Source: Phycisphaerae bacterium | Lineage (GTDB): Bacteria > Planctomycetota > Phycisphaerae > Sedimentisphaerales > Anaerobacaceae | Length of the DNA stretch: 64,000 bases | Reading direction: 5' to 3' | Assembly (NCBI GenBank): GCA_030604525.1 | Contig: JAUVVQ010000004.1 | Location: 1-64,000 of the forward strand | In this document: positions 51,156-59,716 of the stretch, one piece after another | Numbering within the stretch: the first letter of the stretch is position 1 | Layout: the number at the start of each line of letters is the position of its first letter | Notes under the pieces: generated by a model | What the model was told of the DNA's origin: nothing | Seen by the model: only the letters and a program-made list of their open reading frames with translations | The model's database searches: none | Position numbers and translations under genes: made by a program

Positions 51156-51737
51156 CTATTCGGTTTTTTCCTGTTTGTCGGTTGAAAAGTCAACCTTTGG
51201 CACCTCGCGTTCTGCCGCTGTCTTTATTTCGAAGAAGTCACGCTTGCCAAACGAAAACATCCCGGCTATCACGTTCGAAGGAAACACCTGAATCTTGTTG
51301 TTAAAGAACAGCACCTGGTCGTTATAGCTTTGCCTGGAAAATGAAATCTTATTCTCCGTGCTGGCCAGCTCCTCCTGGACGGATAAAAAATTCTGATTAG
51401 CTTTGAGGTCCGGATAGTTTTCCACCACAAGCATAAAATTACTCAGCGCATCCCCGAGAGAACCCTCTGCTTGAGATGACTCAGAGACACTCTTGGCATT
51501 CATCGCCTGACTTCTCGCATTTGTAATCGCCTCGAACGTCCCGCGCTCGTGCTGCATATATCCTTTCGCTGTCTCAACAAGGTTCGGTATCAAATCGTGC
51601 CTGCGCTTCAGTTGAACGTCAATCTGCGACCAGGCATTGTCCACCTGATTGCGAAGGCGGACAAGGGAATTGTACATCGTGATTACAAAGAGCACCACCA
51701 GAACTAAAATTACACCAACTACAATCAGGGTATTCAT
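51156..51737 (-). CDS. lemA: LemA family membrane protein
   Basis: 193 aa. One N-terminal transmembrane helix (LIVVGVILVLVVLFVITMYN) and a helical-bundle domain: LVRLRNQVDNAWSQIDVQLKRRHDLIPNLVETAKGYMQHE is the LemA signature. AAGGAG precedes the ATG. LemA and HtpX genes are often adjacent; a role in membrane or envelope homeostasis is presumed. Confidence 0.93.
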   Translation of the reverse strand: MNTLIVVGVILVLVVLFVITMYNSLVRLRNQVDNAWSQIDVQLKRRHDLIPNLVETAKGYMQHERGTFEAITNARSQAMNAKSVSESSQAEGSLGDALSNFMLVVENYPDLKANQNFLSVQEELASTENKISFSRQSYNDQVLFFNNKIQVFPSNVIAGMFSFGKRDFFEIKTAAEREVPKVDFSTDKQEKTE

Positions 51738-51786
51738 TTAAAGCTCCTTCTTGACAGTTTCTTAAAATAAGAAATTAATTGTTTTA

Positions 51787-51882
51787 TTATTTCTTCTTAA
51801 GTATCAAGGCCACCACAAGTAAAGCAGCTCCACCGACAATCAATATCCAGTATAATGTACTCATACCAATTAATGTATTCAT
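51787..51882 (-). CDS. 31-residue single-helix membrane peptide
   Basis: Too short for the ORF track. MNTLIGMSTLYWILIVGGAA and onward: one hydrophobic helix ending in KKK. AAAGGA lies at good distance before ATG 51882. It sits between galM and lemA on the same strand and may be cotranscribed with lemA-htpX. It could be a small membrane regulator, but no family is recognised. Confidence 0.5.
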   Translation of the reverse strand: MNTLIGMSTLYWILIVGGAALLVVALILKKK

Positions 51883-51924
51883 AACTTAATTCCTTTCATT
51901 AAATCGATAATCTCATTCATAATT

Positions 51925-53061
51925 TTATTTGGTTGAAAATTTTAAAACCGCTGTATGCTCGTATTTTTCGCCCGGTTTCAGGACCACGGAAGGGAAATGT
52001 GGCTTATTAGGCGAATCCGGAAAATGCTGCGTCTCGAGAGCAAATGCCCAATGTTTATTATAAACTGTCCCTTTGCCCTTGTTGCTCCCGTTAAGGAAGT
52101 TGCCGGAATAAAATTGTATCCCCGGTTCAGTTGTGAAAACCTGCATCATTCGCCCCGACCCTTTCTCGTAAACCTCCGCAGCAAGACTAAGGGCTCCACG
52201 CTCCGGCTTATTCAGCACAAAGTTATGGTCATAACCGCCTTTGACCTGGTCGATTCGTGCTCCAATTGCCGTTGGCTTCCTGAAATCCAGAGGTGTCCCT
52301 GATACCGACTTGATTTCGCCTGTCGGTATAAGATTTTTATCTACAGGCGTATAAAAGTCAGCGTTCAGCATTAGTTTATGACTCAGAATGTCACCGGATG
52401 ACTGACCTGCAAGATTGAAATAACCATGGTGGGTGATATTCAGTACTGTGGCCTTATCCGTTTTGGCTTCGTAATTTATCTTCAGCTCATTATTATTCGT
52501 TAGGGTATATATTACCGTGCAGTTTAACTGCCCGGGGTATCCTTCTTCACCGTCGGCACTCGTATATGAAAGCTTCAATGCCGGACCTTCATCTGTCTCC
52601 ATCGGCTCCGCTTCCCATAACACCTTATCAAATCCCTTCGTGCCTCCGTGAAGATGATTTATCCCCTTCTCGTTCTTCGCAAGCGTATATTCCTTGCCGC
52701 CAAGAGTAAATTTGCCGTCGGCGATACGGTTCGCATATCGTCCCACTATCGCTCCAAAATAGGGCGAATTCGCAATATATTTATCAAGCGACTTATACCC
52801 CAGTACTATGTCATCCAAATTCCCATCCCTGTCCGGAACGTGAAGTTCGGTAACAATCCCACCGTAGTTTGTTATTTTTATGGTCAATCCGTTAGCGTTC
52901 CTCAGCGTATACAAATCTGCTTCTTGCCCGTCTTTTGTCGTTCCGAAGACCTCTTTTTTGATATCCATTTTTTCTCGACCTTTCACTGTTGTAACAATTG
53001 CTGCATTAACACCTGCCACAGTGACAATAACCGCCAGGGTAACAAGATACTTTAGTTTCAT
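51925..53061 (-). CDS. galM: Aldose 1-epimerase (galactose mutarotase), exported
   Basis: 378 aa. A signal peptide (LKYLVTLAVIVTVAGVNAA) precedes the GalM beta-sandwich: KITNYGGIVTELHVPDRDGN, YFGAIVGRYANRIADGKFTL, HLHGGTKGFDKVLW, NITHHGYFNL with the catalytic histidine, GYDHNFVLN, and PGIQFYSGNFLNG; the catalytic glutamate is in FALETQHFPDSPN. It interconverts alpha and beta sugars, here in the periplasm because of the signal. AAAGGAA precedes the ATG. Confidence 0.93.
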   Translation of the reverse strand: MKLKYLVTLAVIVTVAGVNAAIVTTVKGREKMDIKKEVFGTTKDGQEADLYTLRNANGLTIKITNYGGIVTELHVPDRDGNLDDIVLGYKSLDKYIANSPYFGAIVGRYANRIADGKFTLGGKEYTLAKNEKGINHLHGGTKGFDKVLWEAEPMETDEGPALKLSYTSADGEEGYPGQLNCTVIYTLTNNNELKINYEAKTDKATVLNITHHGYFNLAGQSSGDILSHKLMLNADFYTPVDKNLIPTGEIKSVSGTPLDFRKPTAIGARIDQVKGGYDHNFVLNKPERGALSLAAEVYEKGSGRMMQVFTTEPGIQFYSGNFLNGSNKGKGTVYNKHWAFALETQHFPDSPNKPHFPSVVLKPGEKYEHTAVLKFSTK

Positions 53062-53112
53062 TATAATTCCTTTCTGAAAAATATACCTGATGTTTTTAAA
53101 ATTTCAAGTCAT

Positions 53113-53511
53113 TTACTCTTCTTCAGTACCGAACATCCCTGACAATATCTTCTGAATTTTACTCTCTTTGTCAAGCTTGGCTTTGGTTAAAATATCCTTC
53201 AGTTCGCCTTTATCGAACCACAGGCCGTCGTTCTTTCGGCACTTATCTATAAGCACCCGGCTGTCACCCTGCCCGACTGATACCTTATACATTTTCTTGA
53301 AACATATCGGGCACTTCCGGGCCTTTTCACGGGATTGCTTATCAACTTCAAAGGATTCAAGAAGCTCCTTCGCCTGGCTGGCGTCCTTTAAAAGCAATTC
53401 AAGCTCGCCTGCATCAAGCCAGATACCGCCGCAGCCAACACAATAGTCTATCTCTACATCTTCAAGCTCAAGTGTTATCATCGCATTGTCACACACCGGA
53501 CAATCCATCAT
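53113..53511 (-). CDS. Protein with two TFIIB-type zinc ribbons
   Basis: 132 aa. Two similar modules: CPVCDNAMITLELEDVEIDYCVGCGGIWLDAGELELLL and CPICFKKMYKVS...DKCRKNDGLWFDKGELKDIL. The first has all four zinc cysteines; in the second the third and fourth positions are reduced to one cysteine (DKCRKNDG). The family (zf-TFIIB) is common in bacteria with unknown function. GAGG precedes the start. Confidence 0.85.
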   Translation of the reverse strand: MMDCPVCDNAMITLELEDVEIDYCVGCGGIWLDAGELELLLKDASQAKELLESFEVDKQSREKARKCPICFKKMYKVSVGQGDSRVLIDKCRKNDGLWFDKGELKDILTKAKLDKESKIQKILSGMFGTEEE

Positions 53512-53762
53512 CTGTCCTCTCTGTTATTTAAATTATTTTGGAAATATACTACCTGCTTTGGCAACGCAAGTCAAGAATTCCATCAAAAGAAACTTGCCCT
53601 GATATATATTCCTTTATCCTGCTGATTATTGCTTTGACATAGTCGCTATAATTAAGAGCGGGACAGCTTATTTACAACAGATTTTGAATCCGATAGGACC
53701 TGAGCGATACGCTGCCGTTTTTTCTTTGTATATTCCGATATCCCTGTTTATACTCATATCCT

Positions 53763-54227
53763 ATGAAAACAAGAAAGGCAAAAATAACGGATGCCGGTCG
53801 AATACATTCCCTGGTTACCAGCTACGCCGAGCAGGACAAAATGCTGTTCCGCTCAATGGCGGATATTTATGAAAACCTTCAGACGTTCATAGTTACCGAG
53901 CTTGACGGTGAGGTGGTCGGCTGCTGCTGTCTCAATGTCATCTGGGCTGACCTCGCCGAAATAAAATCACTGGCCGTAAACCCAGCACATAAAGGAGAAG
54001 GAATTGGAACATCGCTCGTAAACACTGCCTTAAAACAGGCCGGAGAACTCGGCCTGCAGAAAATCTTTGCACTTACTTTAGAACCGGATTTCTTCAAAAA
54101 AATGGAATTTGAAGATATCCCAAAAAAACAATTGCCTATGAAGGTGTGGAAAGACTGCGCAAAATGCCCAAAGCAGCAAAACTGTGATGAAGTTGCGGTT
54201 ATAAAAGTCCTTAAACCGAAGGACTGA
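53763..54227 (+). CDS. GNAT N-acetyltransferase, ArgA-like short form
   Basis: 154 aa. The acetyl-CoA site is IKSLAVNPAHKGEGIGTSLV (Q/RxxGxG/A type), after DGEVVGCCCLNVIWADLAEI. The C-terminal MKVWKDCAKCPKQQNCDEVAV with its cysteines is typical of single-domain N-acetylglutamate synthase-like proteins. It may therefore make N-acetylglutamate for arginine synthesis, but no arg genes are near and the substrate is inferred. Confidence 0.82.
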   Translation: MKTRKAKITDAGRIHSLVTSYAEQDKMLFRSMADIYENLQTFIVTELDGEVVGCCCLNVIWADLAEIKSLAVNPAHKGEGIGTSLVNTALKQAGELGLQKIFALTLEPDFFKKMEFEDIPKKQLPMKVWKDCAKCPKQQNCDEVAVIKVLKPKD

Positions 54228-54255
54228 GCGTCCCGACAAATCCCCGCCTGAAAAA

Positions 54256-55218
54256 TTATCCTACCTGACGGCGTTGAAAAAATGCTATCGCTAAAAGTAA
54301 AACAGCCCCAGAGTAGCACAATGCGTAACAACTGCTTATTGCAATGTATTGAAACGGAATCTGACTGCCTTCGTGTATGGCGTCGCTTATCCAGAAAATC
54401 TGAAGATTAGGTATCAAAAAGTAAATTGCTTTTGCCCACAGATGACTCTTTGCAAGCTCACCGAATGCCCAGTCCGTTATCAGACCAAGAAGAAAAATAC
54501 CTACACAGCAAAGCAACGTGATAATTATATTAAACCTCGTCGAAAACGCTATCGCCAGAGACGTGATTATCAAAACCGCCAAAAACAAAAGCAGCACTCC
54601 ATACACATCCAGAGAATTTATCCCGTTACCGGCTGGATTGAACTGCCAGTGTTTGTCTATAAAAGACAAAATCGCTATATCTATCGTGCCGATTATGCCG
54701 AACATCACGACTGTTGTAGAAGTAAACTTCCAGTCGTAAGCATAATTGAAAAAAGCACTTAGAAGAAATACCACACCTACGCCGGCACCGCCTAATATTA
54801 TAACCGTCCAGTCGGGCTTATCCATCGCTTCCGTTAGAACACCATGCCGAATAGCCATAAGAAGGGTGATACCGCATATATAATGGGCTAAAGCAACCGC
54901 GGCTGCCACACCAACAAACTTCGATATTATGAATGTCGGGCGGCGGATGGGCTTGCTCAAAACCGTTGTTATCGTCTTGTTTTCGATTTCATCTGCCACC
55001 GCCCCGGATGCCGAGAAAATTGCTATGAACAAGCTGGATAGAAATAGCGTAGAGAGACCTATCTCGCGTAGAAATTTGTCGTCATTGCTCATTGTATATA
55101 AACATATAGATGGACTGATAAACATTAAAAAAAGCGATGCAAAGATTATTATTGCGTAAATTGGCTGGCGGAGCGTCTCGATAAATGTGTTTTTGGTCAG
55201 AGCAAGTAATTTGCTCAT
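54256..55218 (-). CDS. ABC-2 type transporter permease
   Basis: 320 aa with about six hydrophobic segments. KNTFIETLRQPIYAIIIFASL and SASGAVADEIENKTITTVLSKPIRRPTFIISKFVG are the standard ABC-2/NatB-like start (regulatory-loop ENKTI-TVLSKP). It resembles the permease at 62955 (NTIRQAV, KQKQIFTVLTKPIRRSQLLLGK). No ATP-binding gene is adjacent in its orientation; it may use the ATPase at 61708. Confidence 0.8.
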   Translation of the reverse strand: MSKLLALTKNTFIETLRQPIYAIIIFASLFLMFISPSICLYTMSNDDKFLREIGLSTLFLSSLFIAIFSASGAVADEIENKTITTVLSKPIRRPTFIISKFVGVAAAVALAHYICGITLLMAIRHGVLTEAMDKPDWTVIILGGAGVGVVFLLSAFFNYAYDWKFTSTTVVMFGIIGTIDIAILSFIDKHWQFNPAGNGINSLDVYGVLLLFLAVLIITSLAIAFSTRFNIIITLLCCVGIFLLGLITDWAFGELAKSHLWAKAIYFLIPNLQIFWISDAIHEGSQIPFQYIAISSCYALCYSGAVLLLAIAFFQRRQVG

Positions 55219-55394
55219 TTGTTTAACTTTCGTTTAATAATTTAAAGGTAAATATCTATTCCGTTTTTTTGTTAGTTTTTTCTATGCACAACTTTTTTTT
55301 ATGTTATATTTGAAAATTCATTTTTTGTAAAGAACAAGTACCTGTATCAATGATACTATTATTAAAAGCGTTTGTTCACAAATAGGTTAAGCAG

Positions 55395-57446
55395 ATGACA
55401 ATATCTTCAAAACGTGCTGAATATGTTGCGGTAGCGTCGCTGATTTTGAGCATTATCTTTTTCATTTTAGCTTTGCTTCTCGGCCGCTGGAGCGGGTTTC
55501 TTGCACTATATGCCGGCAGTTGGCTTATCTTTAATGCCGTCTTAATCTGGCTGGCACTCCTTATCCAATTCCATCAGAGAGCGCTCGCTGAGCAGGAAAA
55601 ACTCGACATCTCCCAGATGAAAAAAACGCAGAAAGACTCTGACATCTTTGAGCAGGAAAGCGAAAAGCAATCAGTCTTTAACATCGCTCAGAAAAGACTG
55701 CAGCTTTTGGAAAAATGGTTCCTTCCTGTTTTCGCCGGTATCATCGCTGCTTATCAAATCGTTATCGGTTTCTATCTCTTAAGAGTAGCTCTTCTGCCGG
55801 ATGTCCAGATACAACAGCCGCTGCTCTGTGCCATCGTGGCAACCGCTATTGCTTTTGTAAGCTTCCTGTTCTCAAGATATGCCACAGGGATGTCCGCACA
55901 ACGGCAGTGGAAACCTTTAAGAGCCGGAGGAAGCATCACTCTCTCTGTCTCGGTCGTTTGCTTTCTTGTAGCAATCTCGCTCGCTCTGCAGGTTTTTAAC
56001 TACCCGGTCGGACTAAATATCCTTAATTACTTTATTCCCGTGCTGCTTGTTATCCTTGGTTTTGAGACTGCCCTTAATATTGTCTTTAACATTTATCGGC
56101 CCAGAATAAAAGGACAATACAACAGGGCGGCTTTTGATAGTCGCCTCTTGGGTATTGTAAACGAGCCGGGTGAGATTCTACATACCGTCGCTGGGACTAT
56201 CGACTATCAATTCGGATTCGAAGTCTCTCAAACCTGGTTTTATAAGCTCATCGCAAAAGCAATACTGCCTCTCATCTTTTTTGCTGCACTGGTCCTCTAT
56301 CTTTCCAGTTCCATTGTTGTCATAAACTCGGATGAGCAGGCAATTATTGAAAGATTTGGAAATCCCATCACTCAAAAAGGAAATGTAAGACTGCGAGAGC
56401 CGGGGCTGACCTTAAAATACCCCTGGCCTATAGATATTGCAAAGAAATATCCCACCAGGAAAATCGCTCAATTAAATGTCGGATTTATACCGAAAGCTGC
56501 AAAAGACAAAGTCGGTTATGGCCCGCTGCTGTGGGGCAAAGAACACTATGAAAAAGAATACGACCTGCTCGTTGCCAGCAGGCAGACCGCCGGAACATTG
56601 ACCGAAGGAGCCGTCCCCGTCAGTCTCGTTACTGCTGCCGTTCCCGTCCAGTACAGGGTAAAAAACTTATATAAATTCCTTTATAATCATTCCCAGCCGG
56701 AAAAAATCCTCGAAGATATTTGCTACAGGCAGTTAACAAAGTTCGCCGCCGGCTCCACCATTGAAGTGGATACCGAAGAAGACCTCCAGCACAGCCTCCT
56801 GGGTGCCGGAAGCAACGAAGCTAAAAAAATCTTGAGCGAAAAAATTCAGCAGGAAGTGGACGAGTATGACCTCGGAATCGATATCGTCTTCGTTGGAATC
56901 CAGGGTATTCACCCGAATCCGCAGGTCGCACAGGATTATCAGAAAGTCATCGGAGCCGTCCAGAAAAAACAGGCCGCCATACTAAATGCCCAGGCGAACA
57001 GAAACCTGATTTTAAGCAAGCTTGCCGGCTCTGTACAGGAAGCAAATCAGCTATATCAGCTCACTGCCGAATACCACGAAGCTAAAAACAACCCCGACTC
57101 GAAGAAAAAACTCCAGCTTGCTGAAAAACTCGACAATGCCTTCAAACGGGCAAAAGGCGATATCTTCAAAACTCTAAGGTCTGCTCAAAGCTATGCTTTC
57201 CAAAAAACCACTTTGTCACAGGCAAAGGGAGTTCGCTTCAAGGGACAGTTAAAAGCCTTCAGAGCAAACCCAGATTACTATAAAAAACTCCAGAGAATAA
57301 ACGTTTACGAAGATGCCCTGGAAAATATCAGGAAATTTGTCATCGTCTCCGACCCGAACAGTAAAGAAAACTTCGTTGTTGACCTTCAGGAAAAATTGAC
57401 TCCTGATTTATATAAAGATATTTTAGGTGAGGATAACACAAAATGA
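55395..57446 (+). CDS. Large polytopic SPFH/HflK-like protein
   Basis: 683 aa, far larger than HflK (about 420). Residues 1-300 contain about seven hydrophobic helices (for example VASLILSIIFFILALLLG, AIVATAIAFVSFLFS, LIFFAALVLYLSSSIVVI). From about 305 an SPFH/band-7 domain follows (NSDEQAIIERFGNPI, GLTLKYPWPIDIAKKYPTR, VQYRVKNLYKFLYNH), then a long helical tail (ANRNLILSKLAGSVQEANQLYQL). SPFH proteins form ring or cage assemblies in membranes and modulate FtsH-type proteases. Its stop overlaps the hflC start (ATGA). A fusion of a polytopic module with an SPFH domain is unusual. Confidence 0.82.
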   Translation: MTISSKRAEYVAVASLILSIIFFILALLLGRWSGFLALYAGSWLIFNAVLIWLALLIQFHQRALAEQEKLDISQMKKTQKDSDIFEQESEKQSVFNIAQKRLQLLEKWFLPVFAGIIAAYQIVIGFYLLRVALLPDVQIQQPLLCAIVATAIAFVSFLFSRYATGMSAQRQWKPLRAGGSITLSVSVVCFLVAISLALQVFNYPVGLNILNYFIPVLLVILGFETALNIVFNIYRPRIKGQYNRAAFDSRLLGIVNEPGEILHTVAGTIDYQFGFEVSQTWFYKLIAKAILPLIFFAALVLYLSSSIVVINSDEQAIIERFGNPITQKGNVRLREPGLTLKYPWPIDIAKKYPTRKIAQLNVGFIPKAAKDKVGYGPLLWGKEHYEKEYDLLVASRQTAGTLTEGAVPVSLVTAAVPVQYRVKNLYKFLYNHSQPEKILEDICYRQLTKFAAGSTIEVDTEEDLQHSLLGAGSNEAKKILSEKIQQEVDEYDLGIDIVFVGIQGIHPNPQVAQDYQKVIGAVQKKQAAILNAQANRNLILSKLAGSVQEANQLYQLTAEYHEAKNNPDSKKKLQLAEKLDNAFKRAKGDIFKTLRSAQSYAFQKTTLSQAKGVRFKGQLKAFRANPDYYKKLQRINVYEDALENIRKFVIVSDPNSKENFVVDLQEKLTPDLYKDILGEDNTK

Positions 57447-58354
57447 AAAATTTAGCGTTTGTAGTTTTTATAATATTGATTGTCCTTGTTTTATCGCTCT
57501 ACCTGGTTTGCTTCCAGGTCAGAGAAACTGAATCAGCTCTCGTGACCAGATTCGGGAAGACGCAAAGAGTTATCCGGAAACCCGGCCTGGGTATTAAATG
57601 GCCCGCTCCAATAGAAAGATTATACAAATTCGACTCAAGATGGAGAGTTCTCGATGCCGACCTTAATGAAACAACCACAAAAGGGGCGGTGCCTATCATT
57701 GTAAATACCTACGTAGTATGGAAAATTGCCGACCCGCTCGCTTTCTTCAACGCACTGGGAACCGTCAGAGAGGCCAAGTTAAAACTCTTAAATCAAATAA
57801 GCGACTCGCAGAATAGAGTCATCGGTCAGCACGCCTTTGGAGAATTTGTTAACAGCGATAAATCAAAAATCAAATTCCAGGAAATCGAGGAGCAGATGCG
57901 CCGGGAGCTCACCAAAGCGATCGGCAACGATTACGGCATAGAAGTCAATCGGCTGGGTATAAAACAACTTAATATTAACAAAGATGTCACCAAAGACGTC
58001 TTCGCAAGAATGAGAGCCGAAAGAAACAGAAGAACACAGGCCACCATAGCTCAGGGAAATGCTCTGGCAAACACAATACAAAGCGATGTCGATGCCAAAA
58101 GAACTGAGCTGCTCGCCGCTGCTGAAGCCAAAGCAAAAGCTATAAAAGGACAGGGTGATGCCGAAGCCGCTCAATTTTACAAAATGTTACGGGAAGACCC
58201 CCAGCTTGCTATGTTCCTGCGGGACATCGAAGCGCTCAAAAAAACGCTTGAGAAAAGGTCCACCATCGTGCTCAGCGCCGATACCGAGCCGTTCAAACTC
58301 TTAAAACGATTGCCAGATATATCACCGAAAGACCCTAATAAAATTAGTGACTGA
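57443..58354 (+). CDS. hflC: FtsH protease modulator HflC
   Basis: 303 aa. One N-terminal transmembrane helix (FVVFIILIVLVLSLYLVCF), SPFH domain (RETESALVTRFGKTQRVIRKPGLGIKWPAPIERLYKFD), and a coiled-coil tail (RAERNRRTQATIAQGNALAN, AAAEAKAKAIKGQGDAEAAQFYK). In E. coli HflC joins HflK to cage FtsH. It overlaps the polytopic SPFH gene by four bases and precedes hflK, the reverse of the E. coli order. Confidence 0.93.
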   Translation: MKNLAFVVFIILIVLVLSLYLVCFQVRETESALVTRFGKTQRVIRKPGLGIKWPAPIERLYKFDSRWRVLDADLNETTTKGAVPIIVNTYVVWKIADPLAFFNALGTVREAKLKLLNQISDSQNRVIGQHAFGEFVNSDKSKIKFQEIEEQMRRELTKAIGNDYGIEVNRLGIKQLNINKDVTKDVFARMRAERNRRTQATIAQGNALANTIQSDVDAKRTELLAAAEAKAKAIKGQGDAEAAQFYKMLREDPQLAMFLRDIEALKKTLEKRSTIVLSADTEPFKLLKRLPDISPKDPNKISD

Positions 58355-58380
58355 CCCTTTAAAAGAGTATTTATAAAAAA

Positions 58381-59667
58381 ATGCCGGAACAGAAAGACAA
58401 AAACAAACAAATAGAACCGCAAAAAGAAGAGCAGAATACCGACAGCCCGCTCGATGCCGCCTCGAAGTCGCTCTCCGACGCCTTGAGAATCAGCTTCGGT
58501 ATCTTAAAAGTTATTATCTTTATCCTACTTGTCCTTTTCCTTGCCTCAGGATTTAGAACCATCGAGCCGGATGAAAGGGCGCTCGTCTTGAGATTCGGGA
58601 AAATAACCGGCGAAGGCGAAGCAAGAATCCTCGAACCGGGCCTGCATTGGTCTTTCCCCTATCCGATTGATGAAGTGGTAAGAATCCCCGTCGAAAAAAA
58701 GGTCAGTCTCCCCGTAAACTCATTCTGGTATTACCAGAATCCCGCTGAATTGCTGCCGGAGGGACCAAGAACCAGGCCCCGTTACGAGCCGACACTGGAC
58801 CCCATCAAGGATGGATACTGTATTACCAGAAGCGCTGAAGAGGCCTTCGCCTCTGACGCTGGTTCCGGAAGCGACTACAATATCGTGCACAACAAATGGC
58901 AGCTCATATACCAAATCAACCAGCCCGAGAGGTTCTTCAAAAATATGTTTGTCGAGAAAGTGAATCCGGGACAAAAATACTTCGACGTTATAAAACAAAG
59001 CCTGAAATCACTCCTGAGACAGCTACTTGAGGATGCTGTGACAATTACTATGGTAAACTATACTATTGATGAGGCACTGTTCTCAAAACAACAAAGCATC
59101 ACAAATGAGGTCAAAACCCGCCTGCAGGAAAAACTCGACCGGATTCAAAGCGGCATAAAAGTTACCTCCATTCAGCTTACCGCCTCCTCATGGCCTCGAC
59201 AGGTCGACCGGGCTTTCCAGGCCTCCATACAGGCAAGCCAGGCCGCTCAACAATCTATAAGCAACGCTAAAGGATATGCCGAAAAGACCCTTAGTAAAAC
59301 CGCAGGGACCGTCGCTGAAGAACTCCTCGACGTCACAAAGGGGAATAAAAATGTCTCCGACCAGCAGGAAAAAGCCCTTTGGAATCAACTTGCAGGAGAC
59401 GCTCAAGCAATTATCGCTAAAGCTCGGGCATACAGAAAAACTGTCGTCGAAAACGCAAAAGCTAACAGTGACTACCTCAAAAGAATTCTCCCCGAATATC
59501 GCAAAAGACCAAAACTGGTCCTTCAGGAAATTTACCAGGATACGATTGAAACTGTCCTCAACAATGCTGATGAAAAAATAATTATTCAGCCGACTCAAGG
59601 TTCAAAAAATGTTGAGATAAGAGTTCTGATAAACAGAGACCCGACAATAAAACCGCAATCGCAGTAG
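58381..59667 (+). CDS. hflK: FtsH protease modulator HflK
   Basis: 428 aa. A polar N-terminus (PEQKDKNKQIEPQKEEQN) precedes one membrane helix (LKVIIFILLVLFLASGF). The SPFH domain reads RTIEPDERALVLRFGKITGE, LEPGLHWSFPYPIDEVVRIP, NKWQLIYQINQPERFFKN, and VTSIQLTASSWPRQVDRAFQAS. A helical C-terminal tail follows. The usual glycine-rich N-terminus of proteobacterial HflK is replaced by a charged one. It probably partners HflC and the polytopic SPFH protein in one ring. Confidence 0.92.
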   Translation: MPEQKDKNKQIEPQKEEQNTDSPLDAASKSLSDALRISFGILKVIIFILLVLFLASGFRTIEPDERALVLRFGKITGEGEARILEPGLHWSFPYPIDEVVRIPVEKKVSLPVNSFWYYQNPAELLPEGPRTRPRYEPTLDPIKDGYCITRSAEEAFASDAGSGSDYNIVHNKWQLIYQINQPERFFKNMFVEKVNPGQKYFDVIKQSLKSLLRQLLEDAVTITMVNYTIDEALFSKQQSITNEVKTRLQEKLDRIQSGIKVTSIQLTASSWPRQVDRAFQASIQASQAAQQSISNAKGYAEKTLSKTAGTVAEELLDVTKGNKNVSDQQEKALWNQLAGDAQAIIAKARAYRKTVVENAKANSDYLKRILPEYRKRPKLVLQEIYQDTIETVLNNADEKIIIQPTQGSKNVEIRVLINRDPTIKPQSQ

Positions 59668-59716
59668 AAAAAGTAAAACAGTATTAATCCGGATTATTAA
59701 AGGTTTGTAAAAAAAT

